Positions 23,276 to 34,362 of a DNA stretch of 64,000 nucleotides are shown here, piece after piece. The notes under the pieces are model-generated. The model searched no databases and had not been told where the DNA came from. It saw only the letters and a program-made list of their open reading frames with translations. This DNA comes from Albifimbria verrucaria. Its lineage: Eukaryota > Ascomycota > Sordariomycetes > Hypocreales > Stachybotryaceae. Position numbers and translations under genes: made by a program. How positions within the stretch are numbered: the stretch's first letter is position 1; each line of letters begins with the position of its first letter. The stretch spans positions 2,170,001 through 2,234,000 of the forward strand of contig JAHREC010000045.1 in the NCBI GenBank assembly GCA_020081605.1, written 5' to 3'.

Positions 23276-23560
23276 AATGAAGAATAATAAGTGTAGAATT
23301 CTCGAATTGGTTCCTGCAAAGGAGGCATAGAAAGAGGGAAGTTCGTGACTTAGCCACTATTCACTGACTGCGCCCAGTAAGGAGGCTAAGTCACCATCCT
23401 ATCACGGCTGACGAGGCGTTGTTCTACCAGCCTCACTTTCGGTCTGAATGGGAGGCTAGCCAGGGTTACGTACGTATCACGCTGACAGTTTGAGTATTAA
23501 TCATGTTGCTGTTTCCTCACCTTTCCCTTGAGCCAGGAACACTGATTAAAGACGGTCAAG
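23276..23560. promoter_or_regulatory. Divergent promoter between the NLR and the membrane-anchored unknown gene
   Basis: About 285 bases separate the two starts. The stretch contains two similar segments, ggaggcataga/ggaggctaagt and gggaggctagcc near 23320-23460, which may be a short imperfect repeat. No specific factor site is claimed. Confidence 0.45.
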
Positions 23561-24795
23561 ATGTCTATACCTGCTGTTTCTGTGTCATTGGATGACACTG
23601 GTGTTTGCTTATTGCCCGAATTGGGTCAGGCGCTCTGGTCTTGGGCTCCCTGTACAGGCTGCGCATCTCGAGAGACGTGTATTTCGAGTACCTGCTCTCA
23701 TCCAAGAATCAATCGATTAAAGCGATACTGGCAGTTCTACAAGGCCGTCGTGACCTCTTATGTCGAAGAATGTCGCGGGTCACAGGCGGTACTGAAAACT
23801 CATGGAGACATCTTCCAGGCCATCTTATTCCTTCGGTCGCACCCTGATGTCACATTGAAGGAATTTTGTACACTAGGCTTCCACAGATCATCATACGACG
23901 CACTTGACTTGCGCAAGGCCGTTGCATTGGTTGTCAAGGTTCTGCTCATGGCGGAATGTGCGGCTCCGCACCGGTCATCGGATCGCCTCGAGAAAGCATC
24001 CTTCCGCATTTATTGGAAGGATGAAGTCGCATTTAGCAAGTATATTCAGGATATCTTTCCTATTGAGAACCATCACGTTCTGAGCTATGGGGATAGCGAC
24101 CTCCTGATTGACATGAAGTCAGAATTAAAAGCAGTCAAACTGAAGAGACGCCTTCGTCTTTCGTTTCGCGCCACTCACGATATTCGCAACCATCTTTACT
24201 TTGATCGGCGCGCCCATGTTTTGGAGATTTTCCATCACACAGCTTTCCTCAAGGAGCAACTCCGGGCGACCAAGGGTACTGGCGACTTCTCAAACCCTTC
24301 TACTAGCATTAGAGCGTGAGCCATCTTCTCCTGTCACCACCGTCACAATCATATCTGCTTACTACCTTGGACTAGGGGAGCACTACCCAGACAATTAGTA
24401 CTCGAGGTTCTGGACTCGCTACAGGGTGTACTGTTCCCCTTGTCCGATCCAAGATCGAAGCGTCTGCTACAGTCTCTTGTGCAGACGTGCTCGCTTGACC
24501 CTGACATTACGAGCTTTGAGTTCAGCTCGATTCGCAATCCCGGAGAGGAGAATATCTCCTATGTTTTTTTGCCGACCGGCTCTCAGACTTATACAACGAG
24601 ATGCGAAATCCAAGACCAAAAGGGTGGTTGGAGCGGCGGCTGGAACGCAAGAGCGGATCCCGCTATATGATGCTGGCGACCCTGATCGGAGTTTTGTTTG
24701 CTCTGTTGCTTGGTGCGGCTTCACTAGCTTTAAGTTGCTTTCAGACTTGGATAGCCTATCAGGCGTGGCAGAATCCTGTCACATCTGGCAATTAG
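23561..24795 (+). CDS. Conserved fungal protein of unknown function with C-terminal membrane anchor (frameshifted)
   Basis: Starts MSIPAVSVSLDDTGVCL. Exon 1 is 23561-24315; an intron (24316-24375, gtgagc to ctag) joins in frame to GALPRQLVLEVLDSLQG. The only break is the T run at 24564-24570, where one more T restores a frame reading RLSDLYNEMRNPRPKGWLE and ending at TAG 24793-24795. The mature protein would be about 390 residues with one hydrophobic segment near the C-terminus (MMLATLIGVLFALLLGAASL) and no signal peptide, so a tail-anchored topology is likely. I recognise the general type as a lineage-specific hypothetical family of filamentous ascomycetes but know no function. It is transcribed divergently from the NLR, 285 bases away, which makes a partnership worth testing. 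Confidence 0.7.
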
Positions 24796-25198
24796 CTGGA
24801 TGCGTAGAAGCTGTTGGAGATTGAGACGGACTAGGATCATTTCTAACAGCTCATTCGTGTTCAACCTCCTCCCAATGGGGCTGCCAAGATTTTTTAAAAG
24901 GTTGAGTTCATGCCTTGAACTAATAAGGGAAATCGAGTAATGAGCCAAGGGTACTCAATCGTTGCTGGGCACTTTTGCGAAGTTGTACCATTAAGATGAG
25001 TCCTAATGGGTTTGTTAGACAAAAATAACACACTTAATCCTATGGTATTTCGGCTTTAGGACACCACAATTCAAGGTGATGTGAGGTGTAGAAGCTATCT
25101 CAATCTATCTTGAAGGCTCATTATACAGTCTCTTGACAGGATAAAAATATACAGTTAGAATTGGTGACCCATCGAACCTGATTTGTTGTCTGATGCAA
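24796..25198. other. Intergenic between convergent genes
   Basis: Contains two 3' ends. No gene or repeat was seen. Confidence 0.5.
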
Positions 25199-26693
25199 CT
25201 ACCTATCACGGTCCGAAACTCTGTCTTCTTCTTCATCACGACTCGGCTTTTGCCTGCTGGCTTGTGTCTTGTTCTTCTGCATACTAACCCAGAGGGCCGC
25301 AACAATGACCAAAGCACCACCAATAAGACTAGAAACGGGAGGCACTGTTCCCAGACCACTCTTTCTATGATGAGGGCGAAAACAAGTTGAGTGTACTGCT
25401 ACTCGTTAGCCGCTGATCAGTAAGTTCCCGTTTGACACCCTTACGATGAGATTTGTAGCCCTGCCGGCCTTTTCTCTTTGTAAACCTTCGGTAAGGAAGA
25501 CCTGCAGAAGAAAGCCCGAAATACCGATGGACATGAGTAGTAGCCTGACCATGTTAGAGTTCCGCTCAGGCGTTTTGACATGACATTTCATACCATTGTA
25601 CGGTTGTTCGGGAATCTCAAACTTGAGATCTGGGTGAACAAGAATGATGAAAGCCGACATAACAGTAGCCAGGACTGCAAAATAGTTTACGCTGACAAGG
25701 GAATGAGCTCGCTTTCCGATAATTCGGATTGTGGCATAGGCTGTGGCTGCGGCGAAGGCGCCAAGAATAGCACAAGCAATCGCGACGGAGCGTTCGGCTG
25801 GTGTCGCCTCAACGGGAGGGAGAATTCCGGAAGCATCGATGTCCTCTGGAGGAACCACTGGCTGTTCTCGACGGCTGAAGGTTGGGGTGTCTTTGTCTGG
25901 GTTAGGGAACAAGAATGCCGGACGGGCAATAAATAGCACGCCGATAAATGCAAGCAAACCAGCTAGTGCCTCGCTGATTGTAAAAGGCTCCTAGTTTTTC
26001 AGATCAAAACGTGAAACATGCCAGAAATAGATAGAACCAGTGTCTTACTTTAAGAGCAAGCCAGCACACGAAGGCCGTCAGAATCGGCACCAGAAACGTA
26101 ATGACGGTGGCATCGGATATATCAAGATAGGATAAGGAGTCTGCCGAGCGTCAGTTCGTATCTTTTCAAGCACTGAGGGTTTTCAAAGTTCATACAATAT
26201 AGGCCGAAGAGTCCAATCGAGCCAGCCATGCCTCGAATGATGAGGAGTCCTCGAACCTCTCTGGGTCCGAATGGAAATCCGGGAACCTTTTTGTACCACA
26301 TATAGGCAGATCCAATCAAGCCTGTGAAGAACATGCGGACAAAAATAATCTGTAGCGCGTGGAACTTGACCTCGAAACTTGTCGCAAGTAGACGGGTTGT
26401 CATGGCCATCTGCTTGGTCAGTAAACATTGCCATACTGATGAGGTCATTGGCTCCAACGTACAATGGAGGCAAACATTTGTGCTATGAAGACAAACAAAA
26501 GCCCCAGATTCCTGTTACAGAACTCCCTAACGCTCTGGTAGAGTCGTCCGGTACGGGTACCGTGGTTCGTCTCTGATGTCTCAGATCCAGTCAAGCTCTC
26601 TGAAACAGAGTCGGCCCTCCCACCCATCAGTGGCTCGGACTCTGCAGCGTCGGGCCGTAGCGCGCCAGCGCCAGCAACGTTTGAGATTGCCAT
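25199..26693 (-). CDS. EamA/DMT-family membrane transporter (frameshifted near 3' end)
   Basis: Drug/metabolite-type transporter with two EamA halves. Exons 26693-26463, 26409-26196, 26140-26049 and from 25990 onward join in frame. The protein starts MAISNVAGAGALRPD with an acidic cytosolic tail, then hydrophobic segments such as LGLLFVFIAQMFASI, YLDISDATVITFLVPIL and AGLLAFIGVLFIARPAFLF, a hydrophilic central loop, and RIIGKRAHSLVSVNYFAV opening the second half. A probable 49-nt intron near 25600-25550 (gtatga, branch-like ctctaac, cag) is off phase by one. The last exon needs one more base at CCC 25349-25351; it then ends SRDEEEDRVSDRDR at TAG 25201-25199. Substrate is unknown. Confidence 0.78.
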
Positions 26694-27394
26694 TATGGTG
26701 GTATCCTTCTCACGGGATAGGGAAGAACTTAACAACTCGGGGAGGTGTTGGTGCAGCCTAGTGCAGCGTCCTCGCGCAATGCAATGTCCTTCTTCATCCG
26801 AAGGTGTAGCGAAATTTGAGCCATGAGTTTTGGACTTTTGGTGGGTCTTCCACTTATTAAGGGTCTGAAGTCCCACCCGCTTATTCGGCCGAGTAGTGTC
26901 TTTTCCGACCGGCAGAGCTTGAAGCTCAGTATCAACACCAATCTACGTGATGGTTGGGTCTGTTGAACTTACTTTGGAAATGTGGCTTTGGCATCACAGT
27001 TAGGTGACAGATTTCTGTTCTGTTTACTCTCCACATATAGAGTATTGTTCTCGCGGAAGATCGTGGTCCGCAAAAGTGCTCTAGCAAGGTTGCCAAGCAA
27101 GGCCCCGGACAATTACCAACTTGTTTCTTTGACCCTTTGAGATATTGTCAAGCTTTAAAAGATTGACTGTTTAAGCAAAAGAGTTGGAATCCATCATAAA
27201 TGGCGATAGAACACACGAACGTTTGAGGAGAAATATATCGCCAATTATTTGTTACTGGGTTGTCAATATCCACAACAAGGTGAAGTGAATTGTCTAGCTT
27301 AGAAAACATGTCACAAAGGCAGCAAGGAACCACACGGAGAAATTCCGTACGGATAAATAAAACTGCTTGGCCTCTCGTCTCTACTCCAAACACA
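26694..27394. other. Intergenic, promoter of EamA gene and 3' region of dehydrogenase
   Basis: No gene is supported. An open frame extends upstream of the EamA ATG but lacks family similarity. Confidence 0.5.
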
Positions 27395-28670
27395 TTACGG
27401 TGCCTGGCCAATCTTGTACACAATCTTATAGTTAGAGATCTTCCCTTCACGACATTCCTGAAAGCCAGTCGGAATGTCTTCGAATCCATTTTCGTAAAGT
27501 TTTGGGATGTTAGGCCGGATCTTGCCCTCGGACAGCAAGGACGGTAGTTTTTCGAAGAATGTAATTGCCAGATGCTGATCAGATTCGTTGGCCTAAAGGA
27601 AAAGTTGAGCGTTCGTTTTTTTCCACAGAAGAATTAGAAACACCTACTTCACGACGGAAATATTTGTCGTCAATCTTCTTATTGAACATTGACCACACGT
27701 ATACGTCTGTCACCTTGGTTTTACTTTCCACGTCTTTTGTGAAAGATTTACCAGGCCTGACAGTACAAAGCACGCCGCCGAGTTCCCTAATGGCTTGGGA
27801 AGCTGTCACGGATGAAGTTTTGTTTCCAATTGTGTCGAAAACATACTGCAGATTGGGAGCCACCGCCTTGATTTTCTCTATAACGTCGTCATCATGGTAG
27901 TCAAAGGCATGTTTGGCACCCAATTGCTTAACATGATCATGATGGCGGGAACTGCATGTAGTGACAGGAATAAGTCCGTACGAGGCCGCAATCTGAATAG
28001 CATATTGTCCGACACTCGCTTTAAAGGGCTGTCAACTAAGTATTCTTGCAATAATGAGAGAATAGGAGTTTGTGATCCAAGAGAATAACTCACAACTACC
28101 GCCCCAGATAAGAATCGCCTGACCAGCACAGGCCTCTTTGTCCAGGCTAAGACTATCGCTAGAGAATAAAGCCAGCTCACTGGTAATAGAAGTGGCTGGA
28201 ATAGTCGCTGCTTGTTCATATTTGATGCCCTTGGGTATCTGGAAGCAATATCGTTCATCCACAACTGTATACTCACTGAACGCACCTACTTCAGGGACAA
28301 GACCTATCGGACATAAGGCTAGGTGGCTATGTGTGGAGCAGATGAAGAAAACAACTCACCAGCCCAGACAACACCTGCAACAACGGTGCCCGGGCTGAAT
28401 CGTTCAGCACTCGAGCCAACCTGTTCAACAATGCCTACTAAATCACAGCCCACGACATGTTCATTTTCGCTGAACATAAAAACTAGAACATTGCATGGTG
28501 AGCGATAGGCCCATACTACTAGCGCCACCAACCTTACCATCGACTGGGTTTTGGGCTGTATATAGAATTTTCACAAGGAGCTCTCGCTCCCCAGGTTCTG
28601 GTACCAAAACCGAGTCCTGAACATGCTTATCTCCTCGTTGAACGAAAGCTTCAGCCTGAATTGGTGCCAT
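27395..28670 (-). CDS. Medium-chain dehydrogenase/reductase, enoyl-reductase-like
   Basis: NAD(P)H-dependent oxidoreductase of the zinc-less MDR/quinone-oxidoreductase group, the same fold as trans-acting enoyl reductases of polyketide pathways. Five exons, 28670-28538, 28482-28360, 28303-28094, 28018-27648 and 27592-27395, give exactly 1035 nt (344 residues). Start MAPIQAEAFVQRGD. The GroES-like half contains VVGCDLVGIVEQVGS; the Rossmann half contains ILIWGGSSSVGQYAIQIAAS and LGAKHAFDYHDDDV. The frame is clean. The bZIP gene at 28991 is divergent and 320 bases away, so co-regulation is plausible. No polyketide synthase is present in the window, so a stand-alone detoxification role is as likely as a biosynthetic one. 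Confidence 0.85.
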
Positions 28671-28990
28671 CTTAGCTTGAGAGTGGGGTTAATGTCAACT
28701 AGTAGACTCTCGTCATAGCACCAAGAGAGGAGATAGACATGGATATGGAGGGCTTTGTCAGCCGTGTTCCATGTCAAAGGGAAATTCGTATTTATAAGCA
28801 CGAGGAAGGATTGCAAGCATGGAGCCCCCAAAATCGGATGACCACGGCAGCATGGCACTTGACCAGAACTTTATCTAGTCGATTTTTAAATTATTAAAAT
28901 ATTTGTATGCTCAAGGACTGACAGGTATTGTACCTGTGCGATGTCCAAATGGATACCGAGTGCTCTGTGGGCCCAGTCAAAGGCTCGGCA
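28671..28990. promoter_or_regulatory. Divergent promoter between dehydrogenase and bZIP gene
   Basis: 320 bases between two start codons pointing away from each other. An AT-rich core lies near 28870-28905. No defined operator is claimed. Confidence 0.5.
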
Positions 28991-30418
28991 ATGAGTCAAC
29001 GCCGACCCGGTCGGCCACGGATGCAAGATGGAGCATGCGGGGAAGAAAACGAAGACAACGTATGTGTTGCGTCGGACGCCAATTTGGTGCATGCGAACTG
29101 ATTTGCCCGCCAGTCTAAGAAGACGCGACAAAGGTTGGCTCAGCGAAGCTACCGCAATCGAAAGCAAAATGCTCTGGCTTCTGCACAGGCAAGGGCTTCG
29201 AAACTTGAAAAGGCACTCGAGAGCACCTTGCAATCACTCAACGGATTCCAGCAATACGTTGCGCAGAATGGCGAAGGTCGAGTCCCTGCCGACGTTCTCC
29301 TCCAGCTAACCAAAGCGGCGGCAGACATATCTGCCGCAGCAAGGCAAGCCCAATCCGATGACGGGCTGGACTTGAACAATATGGAAGGCCTCACTGAGTC
29401 GTATTCGCAGACGCTCTCGGATACGGCGAACAAGACGATGTCAGCACGTAACTCGGCTGTGGAAGTGACACCCATCCGCAATTTGGAGCCGAATATTCCG
29501 CATAATATTATGAACGTCGGTTTCGTGGACAGAAAATCCGTGGATCCAGACTCGCTTGCGCATAGAATGCTGCATGCTTGCTTTCAACGCTATAGAGCAT
29601 CGATCGCTAAAGGTGTATCTGGAGAACTTGGCGTTTTGTCTGTGCTGATCATGGCTCTTCACCCTACACCAGACTATAAGTGTCTCGAAATTAGATTGAA
29701 GCCAACGTATGACATGAGAAAGGGCTATTGGAGTGACATTGAACATCCCGAGTCAACAAAGCGCGCGCTGCCCAAAGCGTTCCGCATTGTCGAGGGAGAA
29801 TATGGTGCTCGCGCACCAAGGCGTCCACCACCCAATCTTCAAAGGTTGAGATTCGGTCGCACAAGGACCATCTTGCAAACGGATTTGATAGAAATGCAAG
29901 GGGAGTGGCTTGAAGCTTGTGATGTCGAAGAGTATCTCGCCGAGCGAGGGATATATGTACGCGGCAACAACTCGAGCAGTGTCCTAGAATTGGGAATTTC
30001 ACCACATGGGGATGCCATGAGCCCAGACGAGGGCGCAAGCCACAGCACCGAGTACAATTACGCGCTCACTGACAATGCACTTGCAACGATGGATCATGCC
30101 AACTTACTATCGCACAAAGACTACACAATATTTGGGCGCAGGATGTTTGATCGTCCTTTACCATCGGGCATGGCGAGTCTTGAATTGTCGTCTCGACAAT
30201 ATGCCGACCTTGCGGAGACGCTAGATTCAGGACATCAATCTCATTTCCTTTCTAACAGAGCATCACAGCATCCCTTGCTCATGGAGAGAAAGGTAACCAT
30301 TGACCTGGAGAAGTTGGTGTCTGTGCTTGCGGATAACGCCACTTGCCTAGGTCTTGGTCCTGGCGTCCGTAGGTCTGCTGTCGACCTCGCTATTCGGGAA
30401 TCAATGCTCATTCAATGA
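28991..30418 (+). CDS. bZIP transcription factor with DUF3425-type C-terminal domain
   Basis: Nuclear regulator. Exon 1 (28991-29059) encodes MSQRRPGRPRMQDGACGEEN; an intron (29060-29113) joins in frame to exon 2 (29114-30418), total 457 residues. The basic region is RLAQRSYRNRKQNALASAQA followed by a short leucine-zipper heptad (ASKLEKALESTL). The part after about residue 150, beginning LAHRMLHACFQRYRASIAKG, matches the DUF3425 domain common in fungal bZIP regulators of secondary metabolism and stress. An AT-hook-like RRPGRPR sits at the N-terminus. The frame is clean. It may regulate the divergent dehydrogenase. Confidence 0.85.
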
Positions 30419-31349
30419 ACGAAAGGGACCATTCAGCCTGCACTCCGCAGGTGTGTACGGAATGGCAACCAAGGGAATGTGTGAGAGGCGTGTGGGGTGG
30501 TCGGACGGTTGTACGGATACTGTGTATACTTATCTCAATGCTTATTCCATGCAAGTTGGTCGACATCCGGGTTCCAGGGTGTAGAATGCTGCTTAGGGCT
30601 CCTGGTAAGGCCTTCCATCCCCATCATTAGCCAGGGGTTGGTCAGCCAGAGCCAACATTCATGACGTTTCTGCCCATTCGAGACCACGACCCCCGGACAA
30701 ATGCAGCACTAGTTCAATGCCAAGCTATGAGTCATTCTTGCTCACCATGAGTGTCGAAGAACCCATGCACCAGCCCCCACTCACTAGAGCACATCAGGCG
30801 GCTAGACTAGTGTTAGTATTGCCGATCTACATCCCCTTGCATTTGGTGATGCTACCATACTCAGTATGATTCAGTTCTGCTCACCATGATTCAATTGTTG
30901 TCTTAATGATGGATGGTTTGTGCAGGAAAGGAGAGGTTTAGTTGTGGACGGGCTTTGAATGTCTCAGGCGCAATCAAGTATATTAAGGGCCAATGGAAGT
31001 AGAATAATTGAATTTCTGTTCAAACTGCAACGCAGTTCCTGCCATCACAGCCATGACTGCAGCTATGACTGCGAGCATCAAATCACAAGGTAAAGGTAAG
31101 CTTTCACAATGGCCGTTAGACCGGCTCTATTTCCTTTCACTCTGTCTGTATGATGCAAAGAACATTTGACGACAACCCATGAGTCGTACAATCAAAATAG
31201 GAAGATTCGACATCGTCTGAAATTGACATTTTCACCATCACTTTACTTTGAACTCAATTTACGATGAAAAGCGGCTGACTTGGACATGAGAGTGCATTAG
31301 GTTTTATGTACAGTTCTAGAGTATGAGCTAAGAGAATTCCGGCTTGTAT
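30419..31349. other. Intergenic between convergent bZIP genes
   Basis: About 930 bases with no supported gene. Short open frames at 30354-30630 are downstream shadows of the bZIP gene. Confidence 0.5.
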
Positions 31350-32225
31350 TTACTTCTTGGCCAGCATTTCCCTTAAAGCCCCAGCTTCAGCATCTTTCCT
31401 GGCGAGCTGCAGTTTTAAATCGTCCCTTTCGGCAGTCATTTCCTCCAATGCCTTCTCCAGGTCGGCGATGAGGTCGAGGCGCTTTTGACGATATTTGCGC
31501 GCCGCCATGGTATTGCGCTGCCGTTTGTTGGCTTTGAGGTCATCTTCGGGAGTGTCACAATCGCCATCGTGATCAGATGCTTTACGCTTGGAGCTAGTGC
31601 TCTGGTAGTTGCTTGTGTTGCCCACCCTGTGGCCTGGGAGGGAAGAAATCGAGGGAGCAGCGATTCCGAACGAGGAGGAGGGTGATGCGGTGAGTGAGGA
31701 AATCATGGTGGATGTTTGCGGTGTTGATGGTGATAATGACGAGAAGAGGGTTTCGGGGCTAGAGTTTGTCATCTCTCGGTATTGACTTTCGAACGAGGGC
31801 ATGTTGGCGTAATCCAGGAGAGGATCTCGAGAGTAGACGGGGTTCGCTGATATTTAAATAAGTAAAGCTGGGGAGAGGAAGGGTTGCCAGGCGGGTGACG
31901 TACCATTCGATGGCTCCATCTCAACGAATAGTTGATCAGGAGCATCAAAGTCGAAAAGAGGTAATCCGTTGTACAATTCGTCTGTGTTGACCAATCCAAA
32001 GTCATCCAGCCCAACATCAATCGTAGTCGGAGACACAGAATCGAACCCGAAAGCAGGGTTCGGAGGTGTCGCAGAGAACCAATCAATGTCAGGGACTGGG
32101 GAAGAAATGGACCAGTCTGCACAGATACTACCAAGGGGGTCTGGAGGTTCTGATTGCTGTGGCCGGAAGAAACCGATGACGAATTGGATAGCGGCAGCGG
32201 CGTCTTCGGTCTGCGTCGCGTCCAT
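31350..32225 (-). CDS. bZIP transcription factor, JlbA/IDI-4-like
   Basis: Two exons, 32225-31904 and 31846-31350, join in frame to 272 residues. The N-terminal half is acidic and Pro-rich (activation region, MDATQTEDAAAAIQFVIG onward). The C-terminus is a bZIP: basic region KRQRNTMAARKYRQKR and a coiled coil LIADLEKALEEMTAERDDLK ending in LREMLAKK. The NxxAARxYRxKR signature resembles the JlbA/IDI-4 group, which in other fungi responds to amino-acid starvation and, in Podospora, to heterokaryon incompatibility. That assignment is by memory of the family and moderate. The frame is clean. The 5' region holds a Gcn4-type site and short upstream reading frames. Confidence 0.8.
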
Positions 32226-33065
32226 TGATGCAAGTCGCGACGGCCTCTCCTAGAGAGTGGAGAGGCGGGAGACTCGTTGGTCTTTTAAGAAGGTTGACGA
32301 CTATACCACTCTGTGAAAGAGTGTATGTAGGGTGATGTTATATTAGGACGAGGCAACGCTCAATCCATGCGTGGTTGACGAGAGGGAAAAAGGGTTAGTA
32401 ATTGGAGGGCAGCAGCACCGTCTTCTTATAAGCAGATGCTGATGGTAGATCCGGAAAACAAGGCCCTCCTAGGCCAAGCCCCTTCCTAAGCCTACTAGGT
32501 CGTAGTTCGGAAAGACGGTGGATGTTGTGCCTCCATGCTTAGCTACACGCCCATCCCCACACCTGCAACAACCCCGGCCAGTGAGTCATTAGTCGGTATC
32601 GAGTTTTTGGGAATCGATCGTAGCACACACACGTTTCAGAGGAGGCTTACACAGTAATCGGTACTGCCGGGTGTAAGTGCCACGCATACGAGGGAGGTGG
32701 TTGAGTCTTTGTTGCCCAGCCTCTCATACTGTACAGGCACAAATTGACGAGTTTGGAACCGGCTACGGATCTACCAGCCATTGCCTGTGGCTTACTATAG
32801 TGGTCAGCTCAAGGAAATACTCAGTAAGCTCTCTCTCTGTGCAAACGCCAGGCAGGGCCTGATTGATTGTCCAGCTTTCCACGCTGAAGGCTAATTTACC
32901 CATGTATGTCACGTTCACCAGACATGTCAAACTCCACCTGCAGAGCGACGCTGCAGATGCTCTCAAGGCATGACCCTTAGGATCCTTGTATGCTTTTTTT
33001 GAACTAGCTCGACTATGACCCCGGATTGAAGCAAGCCGGGATACCTTCATGGAGGAGGTAAAGGT
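32226..33065. other. Upstream region of the bZIP gene with three short upstream reading frames
   Basis: On the minus strand there are tiny ATG-stop frames at 32554-32543 (3 codons), 32536-32495 (13 codons) and 32368-32360 (2 codons) ahead of the bZIP ATG at 32225. Whether they are in the transcript depends on the unknown start site. No gene is supported elsewhere in the stretch. Confidence 0.4.
32582..32588. promoter_or_regulatory. Gcn4/Cpc1-type recognition site TGAGTCA
   Basis: Perfect AP-1/Gcn4 core about 360 bases upstream of the JlbA/IDI-4-like bZIP start. A 7-mer occurs by chance often, so the position in front of a starvation-type bZIP is what makes it notable. Confidence 0.4.
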
Positions 33066-34362
33066 CTAAGGCTCGCCCCAGATCTCATCAGCAATCTCTC
33101 GGATGAGCCCGAGCTTCTTCCTCTGCTCCTCTTCCCCAAGGGGTAACCGCTCTCGTGGGTGCTGAAGCCGCATTGCGGTGAAACAGCCACCTGCTTGAGG
33201 GCCTGATCTACCGTTTCGCCGGTTCCCTTGGCCACCCATTCCGCAGCGCTACGAATACGACGCTTCATCTCTTCCTTGTCCTCGAGCTGGGGCAGCTTGG
33301 TGCTGACCACCCCGACAACGACGTTCTTCCCCTTTGGCAGGAATTGAAGCGGCTCGAATCCGCCGGCGCGCTCCGTGTCGTACTCGAGGTAAAAGGTGTT
33401 GACGTTGAGGTTTTGGAAGAGCTTCTTAGCGATGATGTCGTAGCTTCCCGAAGCAAAGTGACGGCCACCAATGAAGTTGCCACGGCAAAGGTGAATGCCG
33501 GTGTGCATGTCGGTAGGGACCTTGGACAAAGAGTCGTTGTAAAGACCAATATAGGCATCGAGAAGGTCTTCGACAGTGCCAATATTGTCCTTGTCGGCCT
33601 CCCATCCTTCGCGGAACTCCTTGGAGCAGAAATCTACGTGTGATTAGAAGAGGCAGGTTTTGGAGAGCCAATGCTCCTTTTAGACACTGATGATGTCAAC
33701 TTACAAGCCATTCCGGGATCGTCGAACTGAACATTTCGGAGTCCAGCCTTGTAAAGCATGTCCAACTCATCCTGATACACCTTGGCGACGTCCTTGAAGT
33801 ACTCAGCATCGTTGGCGTAAGCCTCCGGGGTGTAGGCCTTGCCCTGCTTGTAACGCATATGGAACCAGGCGGGAGTAATCATGGTCAGCTTGATGGCACC
33901 CCAATCCTCCTTGGGGACGAACTGCTGAACCAGCTTGAGCTCGTGGAGGTTGGACACGGACTTCTCAGGGTTGTGTGATAGCTTGCTACCTGCGATGACA
34001 GAGTCACCAGGCATAACGTGTCTATCCTTCTCAATGAGGCTGACAACATCCGGGTGGTACAGGCGGAACAAGCTGGCTTCAGCATCCTGGAGCCTGACGG
34101 TGCCTTCAATCTCATCCCAGAACTCGCCCCAGAAGCGAGTCCTCACGAACTCACCGGAGCCAACAGCTTTGAAGCCCAGGTCGCGCTGCAGCTTGACAAC
34201 ATTGCCAATGGCCTCCTTCTCAACCTCAGCGAGGCCGGCCTCCTCAGGCGAAACGCCCTTCTCACGGATCTTCTCGCGAACATCAAGCAGGTTCTGAGGA
34301 CGGAGAAGACTCCCCATGTGCTCAGCCCTGTAGGGCCGGGTCGTGTGGTCTGCCGTCGACAT
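33066..34362 (-). CDS. MetE/UROD-fold methionine-synthase-like methyltransferase (frameshifted at 3' end)
   Basis: Resembles the C-terminal half of cobalamin-independent methionine synthase and stand-alone YxjG-type proteins that transfer methyl groups to a thiol. Exon 1 is 34362-33705 and exon 2 starts at 33633; the junction is clean. Start MSTADHTTRPYRAEHMGSLL. Zinc ligands are preserved as HxC in TGIHLCRGNFIG and Cys in SPQCGFSTHES. One base is missing in the C run 33134-33137; with it the protein ends IREIADEIWGEP at TAG 33068-33066, about 390 residues. The natural methyl donor and acceptor are not known for these short fungal homologs. Confidence 0.82.

Noticed and set aside
25199..34362. 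A secondary-metabolite cluster
   Set aside because: No PKS, NRPS, terpene cyclase or other core enzyme is present within the window.
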